A stretch of DNA of 64,000 bases from Acidovorax sp. MR-S7 (GTDB taxonomy: Bacteria > Pseudomonadota > Gammaproteobacteria > Burkholderiales > Burkholderiaceae_C), in contig NZ_DF238950.1 of assembly GCF_000400995.2 (NCBI RefSeq), positions 12,100 to 76,099 on the forward strand. Reading direction: 5' to 3'. A program made the position numbers and the translations under genes. The notes under the pieces are model-generated. The model searched no databases, was not told the origin of the DNA, and saw only the letters and a list, made by a program, of their open reading frames with translations. Positions 42,079-50,827 of the stretch are shown piece by piece (position 1 is the stretch's first letter; each line of letters opens with the position of its first letter).

Positions 42079-42936
42079 TCACGCGCGCACCGCGCTCCGG
42101 AACGCGGCGGCCAGCGCATCCAGCGCGTCGCGCGGCCGCCCGCCGCGCACCCGCGTGTGCAGCAGCACCGGCAGGCGCGGCAGGGCGGGCAGCCCGAGCC
42201 GGCGGCCCACGTCCTCGGCGCCCAGCGGCAGCATGCGCGGCGCCAGCACGGCCACGCCCAGGCCGGCCATGACGGCAGCGGCCACGGCGGCGATGCCGCC
42301 GCCGGTGAACACCTCCGTCCACGGCACGCCCGCCGCGTCGAGCACCTGCCCGGCCAGCGCGCGCACGCCGCAGGGCGCGGCCATCGTGGCCAGCGGCAGC
42401 GGCTCGCCCGCGCGCGGCTGCCAGCCCGGCGCGGCGAACCAGCCGAAGGGCTCCTCGGCCAGCAGCTCGCCATCGCCGCGGCCCGCGTCCAGGCGCACGA
42501 TGGCGGCGTCCAGCTCGCGCCGGTCGAAGCGCTGCAGCAGCTCGCCCGAGGAGGCGATGCGGATCTCGATCAGCAACTGCGGCGCCTGGGCGTTCATGCG
42601 CGCGATGAGCGCGGGCAGCTCCGGCCCCGCCACGTGGTCGCTGATGCCCACGGCCAGGCGCTCGCGCGCCGTGGCCCCGGCGGCCAGCGCACGCGCGTGC
42701 GCCTCCAGCAAGGCGCGCGCATGGCCGAGAAAGGCCGTGCCCTGCGCGGAAAGCTGCACGTGGCGCGGCGTGCGCTCGATCAGCCGCACGCCCAGCCGCG
42801 CCTCCAGCCGCTTGAGCTTGAGGCTCACGGCGGCCTGCGTGGCGCCCAGGGCATCGGCGGTGCGGGTGAAGCTGCCCAGTTCGGCGATGCGGACAAAGGC
42901 CTGGACGGCGTCGAGGTCGAGGGGGCGGTCAATCAT
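42079..42936 (-). CDS. LysR-family regulator
   Basis: 285 residues. The N-terminal helix-turn-helix reads LDAVQAFVRIAELGSFTRTADALGATQAAVSLKLKRLEARLG, followed by the linker helix and a periplasmic-binding-like effector domain. It diverges from a tautomerase gene over a 97-base AT-rich spacer, so it probably controls that gene and itself. It converges on the siderophore-interacting gene with 13 bases between stops. Confidence 0.88.
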   Translation of the reverse strand: MIDRPLDLDAVQAFVRIAELGSFTRTADALGATQAAVSLKLKRLEARLGVRLIERTPRHVQLSAQGTAFLGHARALLEAHARALAAGATARERLAVGISDHVAGPELPALIARMNAQAPQLLIEIRIASSGELLQRFDRRELDAAIVRLDAGRGDGELLAEEPFGWFAAPGWQPRAGEPLPLATMAAPCGVRALAGQVLDAAGVPWTEVFTGGGIAAVAAAVMAGLGVAVLAPRMLPLGAEDVGRRLGLPALPRLPVLLHTRVRGGRPRDALDALAAAFRSAVRA

Positions 42937-42945
42937 TTCAAAAAA

Positions 42946-42970
42946 TTATCTCTTATATGTTTTTTGATAA
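42946..42970. promoter_or_regulatory. candidate LysR box
   Basis: TTATC (42946-42950) and GATAA (42966-42970) are inverted arms 15 bases apart in an AT-rich stretch, consistent with a LysR T-Nx-A site between the divergent genes. It lies 10 bases from the lysR start and 63 bases from the tautomerase start. Confidence 0.45.
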
Positions 42971-43033
42971 CTTGTTGAAATCATTCTCGCATCCTAAGGT
43001 GGCACCCATCGTCACTACCCCCAAGGAACCGCC

Positions 43034-43426
43034 ATGCCCCTCGTTCACATCGCCCTGCGCGCCGGCAAGCCGCCGGCCTACCGGCAAGCGCTCTGCGACG
43101 GCGTGTACCGCGCGCTGCAAGAGACCTTCGACGTGCCCGAGGACGACCAGTTCATGGCCATCACCGAGCACGAGGCCGCCAACTTCCGCTACGGCGCGAC
43201 CTACCTCGGCGTGGCGCGCAGCGACGACCTGGTGTTCATCCAGATCACCGCCAGCGCCACCCGCACGGTGGCGCAGAAGAAGGCGCTGTACCGGCGCATC
43301 GCCGAACGGCTCGGCGAGCAGCCGGGCCTGCGGCCCGAGGACGTGTTCGTGAACCTGGTCGAGGTGGCCCGGGAGAACTGGTCGCTGGGCCTCGGGCAGG
43401 CGCAGTACGCCGAGGAATTTCGATAA
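43034..43426 (+). CDS. tautomerase-family protein
   Basis: 130 residues beginning MPLVHIALRAGKPPAY: the Pro after Met is the catalytic base of the 4-oxalocrotonate tautomerase superfamily. The longer two-unit form, with NFRYGATYLGVARSDDLVFIQITAS and GLRPEDVFVNLVEVARENWSLG, matches the Tautomerase_2 family. AAGGAA precedes the start. Probably keto-enol tautomerisation of an aromatic or diene acid, controlled by the adjacent LysR protein. Confidence 0.85.
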   Translation: MPLVHIALRAGKPPAYRQALCDGVYRALQETFDVPEDDQFMAITEHEAANFRYGATYLGVARSDDLVFIQITASATRTVAQKKALYRRIAERLGEQPGLRPEDVFVNLVEVARENWSLGLGQAQYAEEFR

Positions 43427-43429
43427 AAA

Positions 43430-43482
43430 TGGCCGCTAGCCCTTATCCAGCAAGCGCAAGCAGCTCCTGAAAGCAGAGCAAA
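43430..43482 (+). repeat. dispersed palindromic repeat, family A copy 9
   Basis: GGCCGCTAGCCCTT, spacer, CAAGCGCAAGCAGCT and a tail ending AGAGCAAA. It fills the convergent gap between the tautomerase gene and the AraC gene (stop at 43486). Confidence 0.85.
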
Positions 43483-43485
43483 CGC

Positions 43486-44475
43486 TCAAGGCTCCGCACC
43501 CTGCCGCGCGCGCCACTGCACCGGCGTGCACCCCGTCCAGCGCTTGAACGCACGCCAGAACACCGCCGGCTCGGCAAAGCCCAGCGCCTGGCCGATGTCG
43601 GCCAGCGCGCGCCCTGGCTGCGCCACGGCCTGCAACGCGGCCTCGCGCCGCACGGCGTCGAGCAGCGCCGAGAAGCTCAACTGCTGCGCCCGCATGCGCC
43701 GCGCCAGCGTGCGCTCGCTCAGGCCCAGCGCCTGCGCGGCCTCGGCGCGCGTGGGCACGCGGCCCGGCAGCGCGGCGGTGATCCAGGCGCGCAGCTCCTG
43801 CGCCAGCGCGCCGCCCTCGTGCAGCACCGCCAGGCGCTGCGCCGCGTACTGGTGGTGCAGGCGCGCCAGCTGCGCGTCGGCCTGGGGCAGGGGCGCGTCG
43901 AGCAGCGCGTTGTCCAGCAGCACGCCGCTGAACGCCTGCTCGAACGCCACCGGGCAGCCGAAGGCCTCGCGGTAGCCCGCCAGCGGCCCCACGCGCGGCT
44001 GGCTGAACTGCACCTGCAGCGGGCGCACGGCCTGGCCGGTGACCCAGCGCGAGAACGCCACCACCGCCGCCAGCACCGCCTCGATCTGGTGCGGGCTGAA
44101 CGCCAGCGCGCCCTGGCGCGGGTGGTAGACCACCCAGCCTGCCTGCGCGCCCGCGATCATCTGGAAGCGCCCGCCGTCGCTGATGAGGCGCTGGTACTGC
44201 TGCACCACGCCGATCGCCCCGCGCAGGCTGGGCGCGGACTGCAGCAGGTAGCTCACCACGTTGAAGCTGCCCGGCCCCACCAGCGCCCCGGCCTTGAGGC
44301 CGAAGCCCGCGTCCTGCGTGCAGTGCGCCGCCGCGCGCCACAGCCGCGTGATGTGGTCGATGGGCCAGCGCTCCCGCGCCAGCTCGGCCGGAGCGATGCC
44401 GGCCTGCGCGAGCAGGCGCGCGCGCGGCACACCGGCGCGCTCGCCGGCCGCCAGCACGGTGTTCACCCAGCTCAT
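43486..44475 (-). CDS. AraC-family regulator (OruR/arabinose-binding N-domain type)
   Basis: 329 residues. A long N-terminal domain of the Arabinose_bd/OruR type (ERWPIDHITRLWRAAAHCTQDAGFGLKAG, GSFNVVSYLLQSAPSLRGAI) and a C-terminal AraC helix-turn-helix pair (AEAAQALGLSERTLARRM, DIGQALGFAEPAVFWRAFKRWTGCTPVQWR). ATG at 44475 is preferred to an upstream TTG that overlaps the operator repeat. It diverges from the FAD-dehydrogenase operon, which it most likely activates. Confidence 0.86.
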   Translation of the reverse strand: MSWVNTVLAAGERAGVPRARLLAQAGIAPAELARERWPIDHITRLWRAAAHCTQDAGFGLKAGALVGPGSFNVVSYLLQSAPSLRGAIGVVQQYQRLISDGGRFQMIAGAQAGWVVYHPRQGALAFSPHQIEAVLAAVVAFSRWVTGQAVRPLQVQFSQPRVGPLAGYREAFGCPVAFEQAFSGVLLDNALLDAPLPQADAQLARLHHQYAAQRLAVLHEGGALAQELRAWITAALPGRVPTRAEAAQALGLSERTLARRMRAQQLSFSALLDAVRREAALQAVAQPGRALADIGQALGFAEPAVFWRAFKRWTGCTPVQWRARQGAEP

Positions 44476-44490
44476 CGATACGCTGGCCTG

Positions 44491-44521
44491 CAAAGTCAAA
44501 GCAGATGGCCTCCAAAGTCAA
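44491..44521. promoter_or_regulatory. direct-repeat AraC-type operator
   Basis: CAAAGTCAA occurs at 44491-44499 and again at 44513-44521, 22 bp (two helical turns) apart, in the divergent spacer upstream of the FAD-dehydrogenase gene. Direct repeats at such spacing are typical AraC-family targets. Confidence 0.65.
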
Positions 44522-44593
44522 TCAAAACCCATCATAAGGGCCTATGGTTACCAGCCAGCGCACCGCCCAGAGTGCGCGCAAGGAGACTGCCGC

Positions 44594-46201
44594 ATGGCAA
44601 CCCAACATTCCGACGCCATCGTCCTCGGCGGCGGCTTGGCCGGCATCGTTGCCGCGCTGGAGCTGCTGCGCGCGGGCCAGCGCGTCACGCTGGTGGACCG
44701 CGACACGCCCGAACGCTTTGGCGGCCTGGCCCTGTGGGCTTTTGGCGGCATGGCGCTGGTGGGCACGCCGCTGCAGGCGAAGATGAAGATTCCCGATACG
44801 CCCGAGCGCGCGCTGGCCGACTGGCTGCGCTTCGGCGAGATCGGCCCCGGCGAGCACTGGCCGCGCCAGTGGGCGCGCTACTACGTGGAGCACTCGCGCG
44901 CCCAGGTGCACGACTGGCTGGTGCAGGAGGGCGTGAAGTTCATGCCCGCCGTGAACTGGGTGGAGCGCGGGCTGCACGGCGACGGCAACAGCCTGCCGCG
45001 CTACCACATCGTCTGGGGCACCTCGCGCGAACTCACGCGTTGCATGATCGCGGCGCTGCGCCGCGCGGGCGAAGGCGGCATGCTCACGCTGCTGCACGGC
45101 CACCGCGCCACGGCACTGGAGCGGCAGAACGGCCGCATCGCGGGCGCCATCGCCGTCAACGAGGCCACGGGCGAGGAAGTGCGCCTGCAAGCGCCCGTGG
45201 TAGTGCTGGCCATGGGCGGCATCAACGGCGGGCACGAGGAAACGCGCGCCAACTGGCCCCCAGGCAGGCCGCAACCCGTCGCCATGCTCAACGGCGCGCA
45301 CCCCTTCGCCGACGGCAGGCTGCACCGCCACGCCGCCACGCTGGGCGCGCAGATCACCCACGCGGGCGAGATGTGGAACTACGCGGCGGGCTTTCCGCAC
45401 CCGTTTCCGCACTTCGACGGGCATGGTCTGTCGGCCATTCCGTGCAAGTCGGCGCTGTGGCTGAACCACCGGGGCGAGCGCATCGGCCCCGAGCCGCTGG
45501 TGACCGGCTTCGACACGCACTGGCTGTGCCAGCGCGTGGCGCAGCAGGAGAAGCCCTGGACCTGGCACCTGCTCAACTGGCGCATCGCGGCCAAGGAGTT
45601 CGCCATCTCGGGCGCCGAGCACAACCAGCGCATCCGCGACAGGCAGTTCCCGCAGTTCGTGAAGGAAACGCTGCTGGGCAACCACCGCCTGGTGCGGCAG
45701 ATGCAGCGGCAAAGCCCGCATTTCCTGGTGGACGACACGCTGGCCGGGCTGGCCGCGAAGATGAACGCGCTGACCTGCTCGCTCGACGTGGCACCCGAGG
45801 CATTGCAGGCCACGGCCGATGCGTTCGACGCCAACTTCGCCCACGGCAGCAAGCTGCACAACGACGACCAGATCCGCCGCATCCTGCACGCGCGCCAGTG
45901 GGGGCCAGACCGGCTGCGCACCTGCGCGCCCGCGCCGCTGCAGAAGCCCGGCGCGGGCCCCTTCATCGCCATCCAGATGCAGCTCATCACGCGCAAGAGC
46001 CTGGGCGGGCTGCAGACGGATCTGCAAAGCCGCGTGCTCGACGGCGCGGGCCAGCCCATCGGCGGCCTGTACTGCGTGGGCGAGGCGGCGGGCTTCGGCG
46101 GCGGCGGGGCCTCTGGCCGCCGCTCACTGGAAGGTACCTTCCTGCCCGGCTGCATCCTCACGGGCCGGGCGGCGGCGCGCGCCATCGCGGCCGGCGGCTG
46201 A
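44594..46201 (+). CDS. FAD-dependent dehydrogenase (fumarate reductase/KsdD-like)
   Basis: 535 residues. The FAD-binding GGGLAGIVAALELLRAGQ at ~12-29 and C-terminal YCVGEAAGFGGGGASGRRSLEGTF form the two halves of a flavocytochrome-type FAD fold. The family is loosely called 3-ketosteroid dehydrogenase-like FAD-binding dehydrogenase, but no steroid genes are near, so alpha,beta-dehydrogenation of another substrate is likely. AGGAGA precedes the ATG. First gene of a four-gene operon with a BASS transporter and two 2-hydroxy/2-oxo-acid enzymes. Confidence 0.82.
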   Translation: MATQHSDAIVLGGGLAGIVAALELLRAGQRVTLVDRDTPERFGGLALWAFGGMALVGTPLQAKMKIPDTPERALADWLRFGEIGPGEHWPRQWARYYVEHSRAQVHDWLVQEGVKFMPAVNWVERGLHGDGNSLPRYHIVWGTSRELTRCMIAALRRAGEGGMLTLLHGHRATALERQNGRIAGAIAVNEATGEEVRLQAPVVVLAMGGINGGHEETRANWPPGRPQPVAMLNGAHPFADGRLHRHAATLGAQITHAGEMWNYAAGFPHPFPHFDGHGLSAIPCKSALWLNHRGERIGPEPLVTGFDTHWLCQRVAQQEKPWTWHLLNWRIAAKEFAISGAEHNQRIRDRQFPQFVKETLLGNHRLVRQMQRQSPHFLVDDTLAGLAAKMNALTCSLDVAPEALQATADAFDANFAHGSKLHNDDQIRRILHARQWGPDRLRTCAPAPLQKPGAGPFIAIQMQLITRKSLGGLQTDLQSRVLDGAGQPIGGLYCVGEAAGFGGGGASGRRSLEGTFLPGCILTGRAAARAIAAGG

Positions 46202-46229
46202 GACCACCACGGCAAAAGGAGACGACACC

Positions 46230-47120
46230 ATGCAGGGAGACATCGTTTCGGGCGTGCTGCTGCCGCTCATCCTGGCGTTCATCATGTTCTCGCTCGGCCT
46301 GGGGCTCACGCCGGCCGACTTCCGGCGCATCCTGGCGCAGCCGCGCGCGCTGCTGGTGGGCGTGGCCTGCCACTTCGTGCTGCTGCCGCTGGTCTGCTAC
46401 CTCATGCTCACGCTGCTCGGCATGGGCGGCGTGTTCGCCGTGGGCTTCATGATCCTGGCCGCCTGCCCCACGGGCAGCACGTCGAACCTGCTGACCTACC
46501 TGGCGCGCGGCGACGTGGCGCTGGCGCTGAGCTTCACCGCCGTGGCCAGCGTGCTCACCATCTTCACGCTGCCCCTGGTCGTCACCTGGGCGCTGGGCCA
46601 CTTCCTCGGCGCAGCGCGCGCCGTGGACGTGCCCGTGGGCCTGATGATGGGCCAGGTAGCGCTGGTGCTGGGCGTGCCCGTCAGCCTGGGCATGTGGGTG
46701 CGACGGCGCTTTGCCGCCTGGGCACTGCGCTTCGAGCCGCGCGCCACCAGGGTGGCCACGGTGCTGTTCGTGCTCATCGTGGTGCTGGCCGTGGCCAAGA
46801 ACTGGGCGCTGCTGGTGGACAACTTCGGCTCGCTGGCGCCTTTCGCCGTGGCACTCAACCTCGGCATGCTCACGCTGGGCTTCGCCGTGGCCTGGGCCGC
46901 GCGGCTATCCTACCGCCAGTCGGTCACGCTGGGCATCGAGACGGCGGTGCAGAACGCCGCGCTGGCGCTGGTGATCGCCAGCACCGTGCTCAAGGACGAC
47001 GCCATGGCCATCCCCGGCGCGCTCTACGGCGTGCTGATGTACGCCGGCGGGCTGGTCTTCGCGCTGGCCATGCGGCGCTTCGGCCGCGGCCGCGCCACGG
47101 AGGCCGCCCATGCTGCCTGA
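46230..47120 (+). CDS. bile acid:sodium symporter (BASS) family transporter
   Basis: 296 residues, nine to ten membrane segments. BASS marks: FSLGLGLTPADFRRIL, MILAACPTGSTSNLLTYLARGD (helix-4 crossover) and GIETAVQNAALALVIA (helix-9 crossover with the Glu and Gln of the sodium site). Bacterial BASS proteins carry organic anions such as pantoate or 2-oxo acids. AAAAGGAGA precedes the ATG. It overlaps the next gene by 11 bases. It is likely to import the substrate of this cluster. Confidence 0.88.
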   Translation: MQGDIVSGVLLPLILAFIMFSLGLGLTPADFRRILAQPRALLVGVACHFVLLPLVCYLMLTLLGMGGVFAVGFMILAACPTGSTSNLLTYLARGDVALALSFTAVASVLTIFTLPLVVTWALGHFLGAARAVDVPVGLMMGQVALVLGVPVSLGMWVRRRFAAWALRFEPRATRVATVLFVLIVVLAVAKNWALLVDNFGSLAPFAVALNLGMLTLGFAVAWAARLSYRQSVTLGIETAVQNAALALVIASTVLKDDAMAIPGALYGVLMYAGGLVFALAMRRFGRGRATEAAHAA

Positions 47121-48267
47121 CCTGTCCTACCCCGCCTCCACCGAGGACTGGCGCCGCCTGGCGGCCAGGCGCCTGCCGCGCTTCCTGTTCGACTACATCG
47201 ACGGCGGCGCCAGCGCCGAGCGCACGCTGGCCGCCAACGTGAGCGACCTTGCCGCCCTGCGCCTGCGCCAGCGCGTGCTGGTGGACGTGGCCCAGGTGGA
47301 CACCCGCGCCACCCTGGCGGGCCAGCCCTGTGCAATGCCGCTGGCGCTGGCGCCCATCGGCCTGGCCGGCATGGCCGCGCGCCGGGGCGAGGCACAGGCC
47401 GCGCGCGCCGCGCACGCGGCGGGCGTGCCGTTCACGCTCTCCACCGTAGGCATCTGCGCGCTGGATGAAGTGGCCGCCGCCAGCGCGGCGCCCTGGTTCC
47501 AGCTCTACATGCTGCGCGACCGGGGCGCCGTGCGCGCGCTGCTGGACGATGCGTGGGCCGCCGGCTGCCGCACGCTGGTCTTCACCGTCGACCTGCCGCT
47601 GCCCGGCATGCGCCTGCGCGACATCCGCCACGGCATGGCCGCCAGCGGCGCGCGCCCCGCGCTCATCCGGGCCGCGCAGGTGCTGGCGCGCCCTGGCTGG
47701 GTGTGGAACGTGGCGCTGCGCGGCAAGCCGCTGCGCTTTGGCAACCTGACCGCGCAGGTGCCCGGCGCGCGCGACCTGAACGCCTTCAAGGCCTGGGTGG
47801 ACGCGCAGTTCGACCCGGGCGTGACCTGGAAGGACATCGAATGGCTGCGCGGCCAGTGGCAGGGCCGCCTGCTGCTCAAGGGCATCCTCGACGTGGAGGA
47901 CGCGCGCGCCGCCGTGGCCGTGGGCGCACAGGGCATCGTCGTCTCCAACCACGGCGGGCGCCAGCTCGATTCCGTGGCCTCGACCGCTTCCAAGCTGCCC
48001 GCCATCGCCCAGGCCGTGGGCGCGCAGACCGAGGTGCTGGTGGACGGCGGCGTGCGCGGCGGCGTGGACATCTTCAAGGCCCTGGCGCTGGGCGCGCGCG
48101 GCGTGCTCGTGGGCCGCCCCTGGGTCTGGGCGCTAGCCGCGCAGGGCGAGGCGGGCGTGCGCACGCTGCTGGCCCAGTGGCAGCGCGAGCTGCTGCTGGC
48201 GATGACGCTGGCGGGCGTGACGCGCACCGCCGACATCGGCCCGCAGCACCTCGACATAAATTCATAG
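47110..48267 (+). CDS. FMN-dependent alpha-hydroxyacid dehydrogenase (LldD/MdlB family)
   Basis: 385-residue TIM-barrel flavoenzyme that oxidises an L-2-hydroxy acid to the 2-oxo acid. Motifs: RLPRFLFDYIDGGASAERT, ALAPIGLAGMA, PWFQLYMLRD, the substrate-binding Tyr/Arg region, and the active-site VVSNHGGRQLDS (His base, Arg) followed by VLVDGGVRGGVDIFKALALGA. Members include lactate and mandelate dehydrogenases. Next to a ThDP decarboxylase gene, the order recalls the mandelate pathway (MdlB then MdlC), but the substrate is not fixed by sequence. Confidence 0.88.
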   Translation: MLPDLSYPASTEDWRRLAARRLPRFLFDYIDGGASAERTLAANVSDLAALRLRQRVLVDVAQVDTRATLAGQPCAMPLALAPIGLAGMAARRGEAQAARAAHAAGVPFTLSTVGICALDEVAAASAAPWFQLYMLRDRGAVRALLDDAWAAGCRTLVFTVDLPLPGMRLRDIRHGMAASGARPALIRAAQVLARPGWVWNVALRGKPLRFGNLTAQVPGARDLNAFKAWVDAQFDPGVTWKDIEWLRGQWQGRLLLKGILDVEDARAAVAVGAQGIVVSNHGGRQLDSVASTASKLPAIAQAVGAQTEVLVDGGVRGGVDIFKALALGARGVLVGRPWVWALAAQGEAGVRTLLAQWQRELLLAMTLAGVTRTADIGPQHLDINS

Positions 48268-48274
48268 AGAAAAA

Positions 48275-48326
48275 CGGCCCCAGCGCTTACCCATCAAGCG
48301 CTAGCAGCTATTGATTTGAAAGCAAG
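48275..48326 (+). repeat. dispersed palindromic repeat, family A copy 10
   Basis: The most complete copy: GGCCCCAGCGCTT, ACCCATC, AAGCGCTAGCAGCTATTG, tail TTTGAAAGCAA. Its last bases merge into AAGGAGA, the ribosome site of the next gene. Confidence 0.88.
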
Positions 48327-48335
48327 GAGATTCCC

Positions 48336-49988
48336 ATGAACGGCGCACAAGCCCTGCTCCAAACCCTGGCCGACGCGGGCGTGGAGGTCTGCTTCACCAA
48401 CCCCGGCACGAGCGAGATGCACTTCGTCGCCGCGCTTGACACCGAGCCGCGCATGCGCGCCGTGCTGGCGCTGTTCGAGGGCGTGGCCACCGGCGCGGCC
48501 GACGGCTACGCGCGCATGGCCGGCAAGCCCGCCGCCACGCTCTTGCACCTGGGCTGCGGCCTGGGCAACGGGCTGGCCAACCTGCACAACGCGCGCAAGG
48601 GCAAGGTGCCGGTGGTCAACATCGTGGGCGACCACGCCACGTACCACACGCGCTACGACGCGCAATTGCAGTCCGACATCGAGACCGTGGCGCGCAACGT
48701 CTCGCCCGGCTTCGTGCGCACCGCGCAGAGCACCGCCGCGCTGGGCCGGGACGCGGCGGACGCGATTGCCGCCGCGCGCGGCCTGCCGGGCCAGGTGGCC
48801 ACGCTGATCCTGCCCGCCGACGTGTCGTGGGGCGAAAGCGGCCAGCCCTGCCCGCCCCCGGCGGCGCCCACGCCCGCCACCGCGAGCGACGAAGCCGTGC
48901 AGGCCGCCGTGCGGGCCATCCGCTCGGGCGAGAAAACCATCGTGCTGCTCGGCGGCCACGCGCTGCGCGAGGGTGCGCTACGGGCCGCCGCGCGCATCGC
49001 CGCGCACAGCGGTGTGCAGTTGCTGGCCGAGGTCTTCCCCACCCGCATGGAGCGCGGCGCGGGTCTGCCTTTCGTCGAGCGCGTGGCCTATCTGGCCGAG
49101 CTGGCGGGCGTGCAACTGGCGGGCGCGCGGCACCTGGTGCTGGTGGATGCCAAGCCCCCCGTCTCGTTCTTCGCCTACCCCGGCAAGGCCAGCGACCTGG
49201 TGCCCGAGGGCTGCACGGTGCACACGCTGAGCAGCCCCGCGCAGGACGCGGCGGCCAGCCTGGACAAGCTCGCCGCCGCGCTGGGCGCCGCCGCCGAGCC
49301 GCCGCTGGCCCCCGCGCGGCGCCCGGAGCGCCCGTGCGGGCCGCTCACCGCGCCCAAGGTCTGCAAGGCCGTGGGCCACCTGCTGCCCGAGAACGCCATC
49401 CTGATCGACGAAGCCATCACCTCCGGCCTGATGCTGGGCACGATGACGGCGGGCTGCCCGCGCCACGACCTGCTGACGCTCACGGGCGGCGCCATCGGCC
49501 AGGGCCTGCCCAACGCCGTAGGCGCGGCCATCGCCTGCCCGGGCCGGCCGGTGATCGCGCTCATCGGCGACGGCACGGCCATGTACACCCTCCAGGCCCT
49601 CTGGAGCATGGCGCGCGAGCACCTGCACGTGGTATCGGTGATCTTCAACAACGCCAGCTACTCGGTGCTGAACGTGGAGCTGGAGCGCGTGGGCGCCGAG
49701 GAGGCAGGCCCCAAGGCCAAGTCGCAGCTCGACCTGAAAGGGCCGGTGCTGAATTTCGCGCAACTGGCCCAGGGCATGGGCGTGCACGCGGTGCGCGCCC
49801 GCACGGCCGAGGACTTCTGCCAAGCGCTGGAACATGCGCTGGCGCACCCGGGCCCGCATTTGATCGAGGCGCTGGTGCCCGAATCGCTCGCCGGCGCCAA
49901 GCGCAAGGTGCTGCCGTGGCTGCTCAAGTCGCTGCCCAGCCTGCCTGCGCCGGTGGCGCGCGCGCTCAAGCGCAAGATCGCGCCGTGA
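48336..49988 (+). CDS. ThDP-dependent enzyme, acetolactate synthase/benzoylformate decarboxylase-like
   Basis: 550 residues in the three-domain ThDP fold. The cofactor-activating Glu lies in ALFEGVATGAADGYARM (~48), GDHATYHTRYDAQLQSDI follows, and the ThDP/Mg motif runs from IGDGTAMYTLQALWSM to IFNNASYSVL. It resembles the catabolic acetolactate-synthase-like group that also includes benzoylformate decarboxylases. No regulatory small subunit is present, which argues against branched-chain amino-acid synthesis. Following a hydroxyacid dehydrogenase, it probably decarboxylates the resulting 2-oxo acid to an aldehyde. Confidence 0.82.
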   Translation: MNGAQALLQTLADAGVEVCFTNPGTSEMHFVAALDTEPRMRAVLALFEGVATGAADGYARMAGKPAATLLHLGCGLGNGLANLHNARKGKVPVVNIVGDHATYHTRYDAQLQSDIETVARNVSPGFVRTAQSTAALGRDAADAIAAARGLPGQVATLILPADVSWGESGQPCPPPAAPTPATASDEAVQAAVRAIRSGEKTIVLLGGHALREGALRAAARIAAHSGVQLLAEVFPTRMERGAGLPFVERVAYLAELAGVQLAGARHLVLVDAKPPVSFFAYPGKASDLVPEGCTVHTLSSPAQDAAASLDKLAAALGAAAEPPLAPARRPERPCGPLTAPKVCKAVGHLLPENAILIDEAITSGLMLGTMTAGCPRHDLLTLTGGAIGQGLPNAVGAAIACPGRPVIALIGDGTAMYTLQALWSMAREHLHVVSVIFNNASYSVLNVELERVGAEEAGPKAKSQLDLKGPVLNFAQLAQGMGVHAVRARTAEDFCQALEHALAHPGPHLIEALVPESLAGAKRKVLPWLLKSLPSLPAPVARALKRKIAP

Positions 49989-50010
49989 CTCCGCCGCCCG
50001 CCATGGCGTA

Positions 50011-50687
50011 TCAACCGCCCTGGTAGCGGCCGGGGCGGTGGCTCACCGCCAGGAACACGCCCATGACCACGGCGGCCAGCACCGACCAGGCCACGCGGTC
50101 CCACGGCACGACCCACAGCGCCAGCAGCACCACCGCGCAATCGATGGCCATCTGCACCTTGCCGGCACGCAGGCCATGGCGCTCCTGCAGGTACAGCGAC
50201 ACGATGGTGGCCCCGCCCAGGCTGGACTTGTGGCGCGCCAGGAACAGCACGCCGGTGCCCATCAGCAGGCCGCCGGCAATGGCGGCGAAGGCCGGGTGCA
50301 GGTAGTCGATGTGGATGAGGCGCGGCCCCAGCTCGGCGATCAGCGACAGGATGCCCACGCTGACGAAGGTCTTGATGGTGAAGGCGCGCCCGATGTGCTT
50401 CCAGGCGAACCAGTAGAACGGCAGGTTGATGGCGAAATAGATGGCGCCGAACGGCCAGCCCGTGGCGTAGTGCAGCACGAAGGCCAGCCCCGCGGTGCTG
50501 CCCGTGAGCAGGCCCGCCTGGGCGTACATCACATCATGGTCAGGCCCACGAACAGCGAGCCGGTGAAAAGCGCCTGGGCATCCTCGAACACGCCATGGCG
50601 CGGCGCGGCGTGCGGGGATGGGGCACCCGGCGCGGCGGCGCCAGGCAGGGAGACGGAAGCGGACGATGGGACGGTGCGGCTGGCCAT
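50011..50687 (-). pseudogene. YitT-family membrane protein, frameshifted
   Basis: Reads as one YitT-type five-helix membrane protein broken in the first helix. The 5' part (50687-50529) gives 52 residues ending GSLFVGLTMM and then TGA. The 3' part (50529-50011) resumes in another frame with MYAQAGLLTGSTAGLAFVLHY and continues normally to the end. Joining them needs loss of two bases (or gain of one) in ATGATGTGATGTAC. Stop and restart overlap as TGATG (50531-50527), so reinitiation could still make the 3' part (172 residues). Could also be a sequencing error. Function of YitT proteins is unknown. Confidence 0.72.
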
Positions 50688-50827
50688 GGTGAGGTTTCTC
50701 TGCAACGCGGGCCCGGCGCGGGTAGCGCCGGCGCGCGATCATCGCATGCAAAACTTACGCCTGTTTGGCAATAGGGGTTGCCCCAGGTTTGCACCACCCT
50801 GGTGCGGGCGCCACACGTCCGGGCCCG

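Noticed and set aside
44594-46201. 3-ketosteroid dehydrogenase for steroid breakdown.
   Set aside because: The family name is generic. No steroid ring-cleavage genes are nearby, and the neighbours handle hydroxy and oxo acids.
48336-49988. Biosynthetic acetolactate synthase (ilvB).
   Set aside because: No small regulatory subunit (ilvH) or ilvC follows, and the gene sits in a catabolic neighbourhood.
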